NCBI RefSeq assembly: GCF_032452875.1
Contig: NC_083879.1
Coordinates: 84,577,572-84,641,571 of the forward strand
Length of the DNA stretch: 64,000 bases
Source of the DNA: Bos javanicus
Lineage: Eukaryota > Chordata > Mammalia > Artiodactyla > Bovidae
Reading direction: 5' to 3'
In this document: piece by piece, positions 54,655 through 64,000 of the stretch
Layout: the number at the start of each line of letters is the position of its first letter
Position numbering within the stretch: position 1 is the first letter of the stretch
Program-made: the position numbers and the translations under genes
Notes under the pieces: model-generated
The model's database searches: none
What the model was told of the DNA's origin: nothing
Seen by the model: the letters and a program-made list of their open reading frames with translations, nothing else

Positions 54655-55117
54655 CTCCTGGACCACAGCACAGAACTCGTCCTCGTGGCATCTTTCAGCA
54701 TGCAGGAGGGGCTTAAGAGAAGACTGGGAAGGGAAAAAAAGTCATCATACTGGAGCTAATCACCAGAGCTGCTTATATGATTATTAAGGTTTACACACTG
54801 TGATCCAGGAACCAGGAATACATTTTCTACTAAATGAATCTCATGGCTGTTATTCATGATTTACTGAAGTCCTGGGACTTCTTTTAAGATTACAAATATT
54901 TTTCTTTACCCTCTTTATATTTAAAAATGCTCTTCTCTTCACCCGAAAGAGCTTTCTTACCAAAGAATCCAGTGGGCAGCTAATTCTGCCTCAAGGCACC
55001 TGAATTAATTACAGCTCGATTTTTGGACAGTTGTGATGTGGGGAAATTGTACTGCAAATTTGGGGAGCATTTCAGAACTTCCCCCTCGATTCTTTGGAGA
55101 GCGACCTTGAAGAGATT
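54655..55117. other. Intronic AT-rich sequence
   Basis: No gene or repeat recognised. Confidence 0.5.
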
Positions 55118-55313
55118 ATGTATTAGTCGCTCAGTTGTATATGACTCTTTGCGACCCCATAAACTGTAGCCCGACAGGCTCCTCTGTCCATGGGATTCTC
55201 TAGGCAAGAATACTGGAGAGGGCTGCCATTCCCTTCTCCAGGGAATCTTCCTGAACCAGGTATCAAACCCAGGCCTCCCAGATGTAGGTAGATTCTTTAC
55301 CGTCTGAGCCACC
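55118..55313 (-). mobile_element. Bov-tA SINE
   Basis: Antisense copy, TATTAGTCGCTCAGTTGTA to TTTACCGTCTGAGCCACC, directly abutting a BovB. Confidence 0.93.
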
Positions 55314-55796
55314 TCAGTCCAGTTCAGTCGCTCAGTCGTGTCCAACTCTTTGCATCCAATGGACTGCAGCACGCCAGGCCTCCCTGTCCATCGCCAACTC
55401 CCGGTTTACTCAAACTCAGATCCATTGAGCTGGTGATGCCATCCAACCATCTCATCCTCTGTCGTCCCTTTCTCCTCCTGCCTTCGATCTTTTCAAGTAT
55501 CAGGGTCTTTTCCAGTGAGTCAGGTCTTCACATCAGGTGGCCAAAGGATTGGAGTTTCAGCTTCAACATCAGTCCTTCCAAGGAGTATTGAGGACTGATT
55601 TCCTTTAGGATGGACTGGCTGAATATCCTTGAAGTCCAAGGAACTCTCAAGAGTCTTCTCCAACACCACAGTTCAAAAGTATCAATTCTTTGGCGCTCAG
55701 CTTTCTTCATAGTCCAACTCTCACATCAGTACATGACTACTGGAAAAACCATAGCCTTGACTAGACGGACCTTTGTTGATAAAATAATGTCTCTCC
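55314..55796 (-). mobile_element. BovB 3' fragment
   Basis: Antisense, 480 bp. The minus frame at 55528-55710 reads FELWCWRRLLRVPWTSR of the BovB C-terminal domain. Confidence 0.93.
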
Positions 55797-56159
55797 ACAA
55801 ATAGTCGAGTGTTGACAGTTCCTTGCTTTGGACTTGAGAAAAGGCATTCAGAGGATTCACTCCAAACTACTTTTGGCACTGATTAACACGTAAGGAATGG
55901 TGAATCGTGGATAGCAAACAAGGTCCTGTGGTGTTTAATTATACTCCGTTGCTACTCTGTAGACCTAAATATGGGATTTCATAACTATCGTATTCCTATA
56001 GACTCCTGGATATTCAACTGGAGGAACACAAAGTCACAGAAGCTCTTGAGTCCAGAATGCAGGTGGACAAAATGTGATTGTCCAGGTGATGGCCGTGGCG
56101 ACAGCTTGGCAGGAGGCGTCTTAGCTGCTGTGGTTGCAGGGGCTACTGTGCTCCAGGCA
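55797..56159. other. Intronic sequence
   Basis: No gene recognised. Confidence 0.5.
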
Positions 56160-56336
56160 TGGTTTTAATAACCTGTTTAGTTCTCACAAGACTAAACAGT
56201 GTCTGCTGTGGTGTCCCCATTCTACAGATGGGAAAACTAAGGCATAGAGATTAAACTTGCTCCCACTTTGAGAGACACAGCCTGACTTAAATGCAGTGAT
56301 TCTGGCTCTAGAGGCGACTGTCTCAGTTACCTACAC
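56160..56336 (-). repeat. MIR SINE
   Basis: CCCCATTCTACAGATGGGAA, ACTAAGGCATAGAGATTAA and TGATTCTGGCTCTAGAG match antisense MIR. Confidence 0.78.
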
Positions 56337-57221
56337 CGTGAGGCCCAGAACTGCAGGGAATTAAAATAAAATAGAGAGTAAGGCTTTAAAAAGCACTATT
56401 TACTCACCCAAGGTGCAACAAGTAAGAGTCTTACAGTTTGGATAAGAAAACTGCTTCATAAAATTCCAAACATGTACTTCACAGCTCAGGGATACATACA
56501 ACTGCAGAATGTGTTCTGGGGGCCGCTGGGCCTTAGAATGAAGAACAACCACGTGTTTAATTGTCTGTCCTTTCTGTTGATCCCATTCATTCACAAGGTG
56601 TTTTTCTTCTGGTGCCATATTATGGTTAATATTATTATGCTAATTTTTTTTATAGTTGCTTAGTTTCAAAAATTATGAGACGGAGTTCACATGCAGAGTG
56701 GATACCATTTGCTTCTTGGGGCCACGAGGGTGCGCCATTGCTCCAAACGGTTCCTTCCATGGCTGGTTGTTTATCTAGAATGTGAAATAAAATGAGCTTG
56801 TTTTCTGTGTCCATTGAAAAAGAGCAGGATGATCAGGCATTAACAAAAATGCAGTACGCCTCAGAAACCTGGGGAAGAAAGTGGAGGAGTCTGATTTGCA
56901 GAATATGTAAAAAAAAAAAATTATTTTGTGACTTTCTGATACTGTGCATCTTTAGTTTACATAATATAAATAGGTAGTTAAAAATTATATTGGCAACAAG
57001 AAACATAGAGACAATATTTCTTTGCATGTATTAGGTGTTTAGTAAATACATTTGATGAAAACCTACCTTTAAAAAAGCAGTTTGACATATAAATATATTT
57101 GATAAATCTGGCCCTGGGGCATTTTTACAAATCAGAACCACTGCAGCCAAATGGAAATTACTCTTAATTTCAAATATTTTATTTCATTGCATAAATACTC
57201 CAAGTAAGGATATTTTGAGTT
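56337..57221. other. Intronic AT-rich sequence
   Basis: A run at 56911-56920. No gene; AT-rich, possibly with old LINE pieces. Confidence 0.5.
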
Positions 57222-57392
57222 TTGACTTCTCTGGTGGCTCAGATGGTAAAAGAAACTTTCTGCAATGCAGGAGACCCAGGTTTGATCCCTGGGTCGGGAA
57301 GATCCCTTGGAGAAGGGAATGGCAACCCACTCCAGTGTTCTTGCCTGAAGAGTCCCACAGGTCACAAAGAGTTGGACACAACTGAGTAATAC
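57222..57392 (+). mobile_element. Bov-tA SINE, internal deletion
   Basis: Sense copy, TTGACTTCTCTGGTGGCTC to GGACACAACTGAGTAATAC. The segment between CCACAG and GTCACAAAG (normally GAGCCTGG..CATGGG) is missing. Confidence 0.92.
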
Positions 57393-58035
57393 TTTCATTA
57401 TATAAATGAAATTTTTACAGTGTAATGCTTGATTCCATAAGACCATTTATTTTTTAAAGAATTATTTTCAAAGTTGGCTTTATGGAAAATTTCAAGCACA
57501 TACAAAAGCACAGCGGATTAATGAACTATCTCTGTGACCAATCTTAGCTCATCTCCAGCTTCCTCCACCATCACTCAGTTATGTGGAAATATGTCCCAAT
57601 GTCAGAGCAATTTACTGATAAATATTTGTATAAATTTCGTTAGGGAAGTCCTTTAGAAAAAAAATAAAAGATTTATTCTTAAGTCACTTTAATAAGTACA
57701 GACCTGTCGATCCGTTTGAACATCTTAGACTTGATTAACTAACATCATCTTGCTGCTCAAGACAGGAGCTGCCCCTAAGATGCTGGAGCATCATTTTTTC
57801 ATGATGCAGCTGAAATAATTCTCAGGAGTCAGCTTTCCAACAGAAATCGCTGGCCTTCGAGAACTTCCACAGGGTCTGTGAGCACAGCCCCCTACATGGA
57901 CAGCTGTGCAGATAACTTTTCTACAGCGACAGCCTCAAGGGGTGAATTTCTAAATGTCACGTCCAAACAGAGCTAAGCATGAAAGATCAATCTCTCAAGT
58001 ATGTATTACAACTGCATCTTTTCAAAGAAATTGTT
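57393..58035. other. Intronic sequence
   Basis: No gene or repeat recognised with confidence. Confidence 0.5.
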
Positions 58036-58336
58036 TTGATTTGTTTGGGGCCCGGCTGGGTCTTCATGGCTGTGCACGCTTCTCTCGTTGGGGCCAGCGG
58101 GGACCACACTCCAGCTGTGGTGGTTTCTCTTGTTACGGAACTCGGGCTTCCGTAGTTGCGGTGTGTGGGCTCGGTCACTGCAGCTTCCGGACTCTGGAGC
58201 ACAGGCTCTGTAGTTTCGGTACATGGACTTAGCTACCCAAGGAACGTGTGGGGATCTTCCCAGGCCAGAGATCGACCCCCTGTCTCTTCCGTCGGCAGGT
58301 TGGATTCTTGACCACTGAGCCACCAGCGAAGCCCCC
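58036..58336 (-). mobile_element. CHR SINE
   Basis: Antisense: GGGCCCGGCTGGGTCTTCAT, TCCGTAGTTGCGGTGTGTGG, AGAGATCGACCCCCTGTC and CTGAGCCACCAGCGAAGCCC. Confidence 0.85.
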
Positions 58337-60040
58337 ATTGCCTCCTCAATCAGTACTGAGTGAGATTTTGAAGCTTCTCTGCCAAATTAAGCACAATTAC
58401 TTATGCGTTGTTTGGTAACAAGAAGAGGCTTTAAAATCGCTGAAATATCACAGAATTACAGGCGGAAACCTGTGACCTGTGCTCAAGGGCAGCGTTGGTA
58501 AACTGCCGTTCTCTGCTCCTGGTGTTTGCGGCAGACGTTTCGACACTTGTCTTCTGTTTCACCTCCGACGCCTTCTGATGAGATGGCAGCATAAGACATC
58601 CACCCTCCTGTGCAGGTCTCAGCATCCCATGCTGGGATGCAGGGCTCGGCATCCCCGAGGCGTCTTGCCTATATGCAGGCTCTTCTAGCTGTGTGTCCTG
58701 TGCTGAGCTGTTAATCTCTCTCACTCTCCAGCTGCTTTGCTTTCTCTGCGTGGTGATTTATTTGTGGAGGGTGGTGGCCTGAGGCTTCATGAGTGTTAGA
58801 AAGGGCGTGGATGGAGCAAGCACATACTTTATGGATGTGTAGTCAAGGGCACTCTGGCCGCCCTCCCGTGAAAGGAAGGCATCCCTCTGCCTTCTGGAAC
58901 CATTTTAAATCAGCCCCAAGTTTCCCTCGTTTTTCCAAACGAAGAAGTCCTCGGGGAAGGCAAGCTTAGCATCTCTAGCAAAGCGAGTCCTTCGCTCGTC
59001 GCTGGGTGGATATATGGGAAGGATGAGAGCTCGCATGTGGCTGCCCCGGCCGGGTCGGCGAACCCGAGCTTTGACACACGCGTGGGGCCCTGTGTGAGCA
59101 GAGGATGTCCTGCACAGCTCCTGGCCGCACCGCAGCGCAGGCGTCTCTGTGTTTGGGACTTGCAGCTGGATGCTGCAGTGTTCCTCATTCCCCGGATACC
59201 CAGCTGAAGTAATCCTTAGTCTGTCTCCCCTTGCAGATGAGCTTTCAACCGGAATACACGGATCCATAGCCAGGCATACCTACGTTAAGAGCACAGGGCT
59301 CTTTGTCTTCCGTGTTAATTGGACATTTTTTTTTAAGTGCCTAATATTTGTTGTGAACGCTGTGACATTTCTCTCCCTGTTTACAGCACCTCCTCTCTCT
59401 CAATGCCCGAGAAGTGTTTCACTCAGGGAAGTTGTGCAACCAGGGCCCTGTACCCAGGACTTGCATTAACTTGTAGAGCTAACTCCCTTGTAGTCATCCA
59501 CCAGGCATTCACTTGATGCAAGCCCAGGGCTTGCCCCCGGGAATCCAGAGAGGAGAGAGAGAGCTCTGTGTGCCCTGCCCTCTCCAGACAGGGCGGGCGG
59601 CAGATGGGTCCGCCCCATTTCAAGGTGAGGTTCTACCTGGGGGGCATAGACCCCCCCACCGTGGGTCTGTGACTGAGCCCCACGTGGCCTGTGAACCCCA
59701 GCAGTGTGCTCGGGCCTTGTTTGGGGAGAGGTTGACCAGACTTCATCACGGAGCGTTGATGAGCAGGGCACAGGAGGGGGGCACAGCTGGCGGCCCCAGA
59801 GCAGGAGCTCATTGCTGCGGTAGTGTCTCAGAGAGCCTCCTGCCAGGGCTGACCCGCGAGCAGGACGCCTGATGGGCGATGATGGGGGCAGGAGGCGGGG
59901 GGCTGGGACTTCTCCAGGTGGGTACAGAAAGAGGGGAGCAGGTGGGGCAGCAAGAGGAGCCCGTGTGTGGGGAGCCCTGTCTCCAAACTTGAGTTCAGGA
60001 TACCTGGTCCTGTTAGCATGCGGCCAACGAGCCTTGAAAG
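58337..60040. other. Intronic sequence without a recognised gene
   Basis: Positions 59030-59130 and 59570-59990 are GC-rich. The long frames there (for example 59466-60146 on the minus strand) run into the next SINE and carry no domain. Confidence 0.5.
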
Positions 60041-60247
60041 GCTTCCCTGGTGGCTCAGTGGGGAAGAATCTGCCTGCCAGTGCAGGAGACCCAGGTTCCA
60101 TCCCTGGGTCAGGAAGATTCCCCTGGAGAAGGGAATGGCTACCCACTCCAGGATTCTTGCCTGGAGAATCCTATGGACAGAGGAGCCTGTCGGGCTGCAG
60201 TCCATGGGGTCGCAAAGGGTCAGACACGACCGAGTGACTAAACAATG
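60041..60247 (+). mobile_element. Bov-tA SINE
   Basis: Sense full-length copy, GGCTTCCCTGGTGGCTCAGT to CACGACCGAGTGACTAAAC; the B-box has one change (GGTTCCATCC). Confidence 0.94.
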
Positions 60248-60698
60248 ACAATGTCCCTTCAGCATAAGCTTCTCGACAGAGGCCCTTTCTGCCCTCTCAT
60301 CCCACAGTCTGCCCTCCGCAATGTCAGGGACCCACAGCACCCAGGTGAACCAGAATAATTCCTCTGGTTCAGAAGGATTGTTTCCTGGCTTTCTGTCTGC
60401 TTTGTCTCTGCCTCTGTAAGGCTCTGCTTGGGAACAGCTCCTAATTACAGGTGAGCAGTCACTCACAGCAGTTGCTTTCACTTGCAAGACGCTCACCCAG
60501 CATCTTGCCTTGAGGAAGTGCTCGACTGCAGGCCGAGTGTCGGTCCTGGGAGTGCGGCGTCTCGGATGCCTGCTCAGGACTGGCCGCACGGTAAAGCCAC
60601 AGGGACCTCTCCCCGTGTCCCAGGGGCCACGCTGAGGGCTGCTCGGATGGTCAGCAGTGATTTGCAAGACAGCACGATCCAGGGCAGGAGAAAGGCGT
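60248..60698. other. Intronic sequence
   Basis: No gene recognised. Confidence 0.5.
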
Positions 60699-60903
60699 GC
60701 ATGCATGCTCAGTCGCTCAGTCATGTCCAACTCTTTGTGACCCCATGGACGGAACCCCCCAGGCTCTTCCGTCCCTGGAATTCTCCAAGCAAGAATATTG
60801 GAGTGGGTTGCCACGCCCTCCTCTAGCTGATCTTCCCAAATGAGGAATTGAACCCCTGTCTCTAGTGTATCCCGCACTGGCAGGATTCCCAGGAAGCCCA
60901 GGA
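60699..60903 (-). mobile_element. Bov-tA SINE
   Basis: Antisense copy, GCATGCATGCTCAGTCGC to GGCAGGATTCCCAGGAAGCC; the tRNA part has an internal loss. Confidence 0.92.
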
Positions 60904-60975
60904 GAAAGGCACACAGCCCAAAAAAGCCCACTTCATCTGTCTCTACAGCAACTATTTATTTCCTAGATTATGTGG

Positions 60976-61040
60976 CTATAGAAACAGATATAGCTACAGA
61001 TATAGATATTCAGACATATCTATATAGAGATATAGATACT
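60976..61040 (+). repeat. Degenerate (ATAGAT)n tract
   Basis: Short A/T-rich hexamer-like repeat (GATATAGCTACAGATATAG, TATAGAGATATAGATAC). Confidence 0.75.
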
Positions 61041-62278
61041 GTAATGGCAAAATTAGAAGCACGGCTGAAAACAACAACAAAAAAACGAGCATCAGCCCCA
61101 TACTCAGATCCCTCAATAAATATTTGTTGGGAGAATCTTAAACTCAAAGGCCTCCTGAGCTTGCTACTTCCTCTGGACGTGGCTGCTTCATTCTTCTCTG
61201 AAACCCAGGCATCAAACCAAGCAGGGAGTTGTGACAATTAAATATTTAGATCAACCTGATCAAAAAGTTACCCGGCGAATGGTGTGAAACTCTCCTGGGA
61301 AATTTCCTTCACGGCTTGGCTGTGAATCTACAGCCGCCAGCATGCCGTCAGACCAGAGATAGGGAGCGTGCATAAATAGTTCATCATTCCTGAGACAGCC
61401 GGAGGACGCAGAGGAGTCATTCCAGTTGGACTGTTCTCAGTGCGCTATCCAGGGGGAGGAGATCTTTTGTACCTGGAATTCTGGGGGAAAAAAAATCAGT
61501 CTTTTCAGAAGTGGATTATCTTTCATAAGCAGTACATATTTTTCATACCATCAACCCATTAAAGCAAGCAGCCATTGTGTGTGGGAGGGGGTGGTCTCTA
61601 GACTAGATTTCGAATTAAACTCCCACTGGGGGCTCCTAGGAGAAACCCGGTGCTTTATCCTCTAAGCCACTCAGCGACTCTCCCATAGCTAGTTAATAAA
61701 GACCTTCCGGGCTATCTGCATCTCATTATTGCCACAGAATACAGTCCCAGGGTGTTCTTCCTTTTGTGAAGAAATGCTTAGAAGCTACAGGGTGCGTGGA
61801 CGTTTTCCTGAAGATGACCTGGATCACCGCTGTGTTCTCTCTCTCTCCTTAAGCGTATTGGAAGAGAATAACCCATTTTTCAACTACCTAAGAGTGTTTA
61901 GGGCCTTTATGCCGACCTGAATCATTTTTGTGATTAATTCTCAGATTAACCTAGAAACTTCCACACCACCTGAGAGCTCGCTACATTCAGCGTCATTTGC
62001 GCCAGCCCTGCACCCTGTGAGTCAGCAGCCACCTCACACCCGCTGTGTGTGAAGCTTCTTGGGCCTTTTGCTGCCCTGGTTTTCACGTCTCCCTTTTTCC
62101 AATTTCTTCTTGAAGTCTGTAATGCTTGTCCTTAGACGTCGTACACTGGCAGTTACTGGGCGTTGCAGTTTTACATGCAGCTGATACATGTTAATTGTAA
62201 GAAACCGACCAGTGACAATCTCACTTTCCTCCCCACACATATGACTCAGTCTTAAAATATGCAGGAACCAAACCACGG
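61041..62278. other. Intronic sequence
   Basis: No recognised repeat or exon. Sequence composition is ordinary. Confidence 0.5.
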
Positions 62279-62694
62279 CTGTGAGAGTTGGACTATAAAG
62301 AAAGCTGAGTGCTGAAGAACTGCTACTTTTGAACTGTGGTGTTGGAGAAGACTCTTGAGCGTCCCTTGGACTGCAAGGAGATCCAACCAGTCAGTCCTAA
62401 AGGAGATCAGTCCGGAATATTCATTGGAAGGACTGATGCTGAGGCTGAAACTCCAATCCTTTGGCCACCTGATGCAAAGAGCTGACTCATTGGAAAAGAC
62501 CCTGAGCTGGGAAAGATTGAGGGCAGGAGGAGAAGGGGATGACAGAGGATGAGATGGTTGGATGGCATCACCGATTCAATAGACATGAGTTTACTGAAAC
62601 TGGTGATGGAATTGGTGATGGACAGGGAGGCTTGGTGTGCTGCAGTCCACGGGGTCACAAAAAGTCAGACACGACTGAGCGACTGAACTGAACC
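62279..62694 (+). mobile_element. BovB 3' fragment
   Basis: Sense, 415 bp, from GTGAGAGTTGGACTATAAAG to CGACTGAGCGACTGAACTGA. Several small indels break the frame. Confidence 0.94.
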
Positions 62695-63220
62695 ACGGCA
62701 GACGTGAGCTAGATCTGAGCTGACACACGTTTACAGTGGAACACTCAGGGTACGATACCTGCAAATGTGTGCATCACCCAAAGTCCTGCAAAACCTGCAA
62801 AAGAGTTTCTTCACACCCCAGACTCTGGCTCAAAATCAAACACACTCTTCCCCAAAAATGTCCACTTTAAAGAACGGAGGGACTGGCGTGTACACTGTGG
62901 GCGCAGCAGGGTGATTCCCAAGCAGATCGGCGTGTTTTCCATCTTGGTTTTATTATTCTCTTTGGAAATGGAAAGACCCAGGAAGGAGTAAGCAGGAGAC
63001 AGAGGACTTGGACAGAGCGGCGGGTGGACACTGCCCCTATGCAGGTGTGTCCATGTTACTGAAACACAAACCAAAGCTCAAAGCCCTTAAATCACTCCTG
63101 AAGTCACGTCTGCTTGTTGGAGTTAGTTCCAGTTCCCAGGTGAGCTCACCTGGATGGGGTCAGGCTGGTTTAGGAGCAGAAAGGGGCACACACCAAGCAC
63201 AGAAGATCAAAGCACGCCAA
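62695..63220. other. Intronic sequence
   Basis: No gene recognised. Confidence 0.5.
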
Positions 63221-63425
63221 CTTCCCAGGTGGCTCATCAGTAAAGAGCCTGCCTGCCAGTGCAGGAGAGCCGATTCCAGTCCCTTAGGTCAGGAAGACCC
63301 CCTGGAGGGGGAAATGACGTGCTCTCCAGGATTCTTACCTGGAGAATTCCCTGGACAGAGGAGCCTGGCGGGCTGCAGTCCATGTGGTCGCTGAAGAGTC
63401 GGACACGACTGAGCAACTAACCAAC
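63221..63425 (+). mobile_element. Bov-tA SINE
   Basis: Sense copy, AACTTCCCAGGTGGCTCATC to CACGACTGAGCAACTAACC; the B-box is eroded. Confidence 0.93.
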
Positions 63426-63574
63426 CAGCCTGGCAATACTTTTCACAGTTCACATATCTGTTTTCAAATAAATAACCAGTGCCCAGCAATAGATTCTGTA
63501 GAGCTAAAGAGTTTTTTGTTTTTGTTTATTTTCATGAGAATTGTATTGAGTTTATTTTGTCTTTTGATATCTGT

Positions 63575-63976
63575 TGTTTACTCACTAAGTCGTGTCCAGC
63601 TCTTGCAACCCTATGAACCGCAGCACGCCAGGCTTCCCTATCCTTCACTGGCTCCCAGAGTTTACTCAAACTCACATCCATTGAGTCACTGATGCCATCC
63701 AGCCATCTCATCCTCTGTCGTCCCCTTCTCCTCCTGCCCTCAATCTTTCCCAGCATCATTCATTCCTCTGTCGTCCCCTTCTCCTCCCTCTCACATCAAA
63801 CAGCTTTGCCTGCATTCGATTCATTCTAGACTGTTCAATGCTTATCATCTTTTCCAGTAGTCAGTTGTTCGCATCATGTGGCCTAAGTACTGGGGTTTCA
63901 GCTTCAGCATCAGTCCTTCCTGTGAATATTCAGAGTTGATTTCCTTTAGGATGGACTGGTTGGATCTTGCTGTCCT
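63575..63976 (-). mobile_element. BovB 3' fragment with internal insertion
   Basis: Antisense BovB end. CTCTGTCGTCCCCTTCTCCT occurs twice (63713 and 63765), with about 80 bp of unrelated sequence before TTTTCCAGTAGTCAG resumes the element. Confidence 0.92.
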
Positions 63977-64000
63977 CGGTATTTAACCACCTTTATATAT

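Noticed and set aside
59828..60931. 367-codon minus-strand frame
   Set aside because: It reads through two Bov-tA copies (typical SINE peptides are visible) and ordinary intron; no homology recognised.
52186..64000. Search for the following MYO16 exon
   Set aside because: No frame resembling the C-terminal tail was found after the donor at 52186; the next exon is probably beyond the window.
1..64000. CRISPR arrays, operons, phage or retroviral genes
   Set aside because: The sequence is vertebrate intron/exon DNA; repeats are SINE, LINE or simple types, with no spacer structure, LTR pairs or gag/pol/env frames seen.

Overview
This is a window of bovid (cattle, sheep or goat type) nuclear DNA. 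The evidence is the dense load of ruminant-specific retroelements on both strands: about 37 Bov-tA/Bov-A2 SINE copies or pieces and about ten 3'-end fragments of the RTE-type LINE BovB, along with older artiodactyl CHR SINEs, L1 3' ends, MIR and L2. I cannot separate the bovid genera by eye.

The only gene I can support is MYO16 (unconventional myosin XVI, also called NYAP3), read on the + strand. Five consecutive coding exons are visible: 10649-10751, 31215-31311, 36013-36259, 38913-39184 and 51160-52185. The phases match at every junction (2, 0, 1, 2, 1, then 1 out of the last exon), and each exon is flanked by AG acceptors and GT donors. They encode the end of the motor head (converter region), the single IQ motif (split by an intron), a charged stretch after the IQ, and most of the proline-rich NYAP-type tail with three YxxM motifs. 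The exons before 10649 (ankyrin repeats, most of the motor) and after 52185 (C-terminus) are not in the window.

Layout. 1-10648 is the upstream intron, with BovB, L2 and Bov-tA copies. 10752-31214 is a 20.5 kb intron between motor and IQ exons. It holds a CpG-rich patch at about 18.36-19.26 kb with NRF1-like, YY1, three tandem ETS and GC-box motifs, which is the best candidate for an unrecognised regulatory element here. It also holds a local 143 bp duplication at 24.2/24.7 kb. 31312-36012 and 36260-38912 are short introns. 39185-51159 carries a 560 bp pyrimidine-rich microsatellite (46.7-47.3 kb), a doubly hit insertion site (45 kb) and the best preserved BovB fragment (49.5-50.4 kb). 52186-64000 is the start of the next intron and contains a decayed partial copy of the preceding exon (52667-52776) and an 80 bp tandem duplication (54.5 kb).

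There is no sign of prokaryotic genes, CRISPR, operons, functional tRNA or rRNA genes, or a retrovirus. Most open frames outside the exons are translated SINE, BovB or simple repeat. I found no self-contained new system. The most interesting items are the intronic CpG/ETS cluster, the fossil exon copy, and a Tyr-to-Ser change in the NYAP motif.
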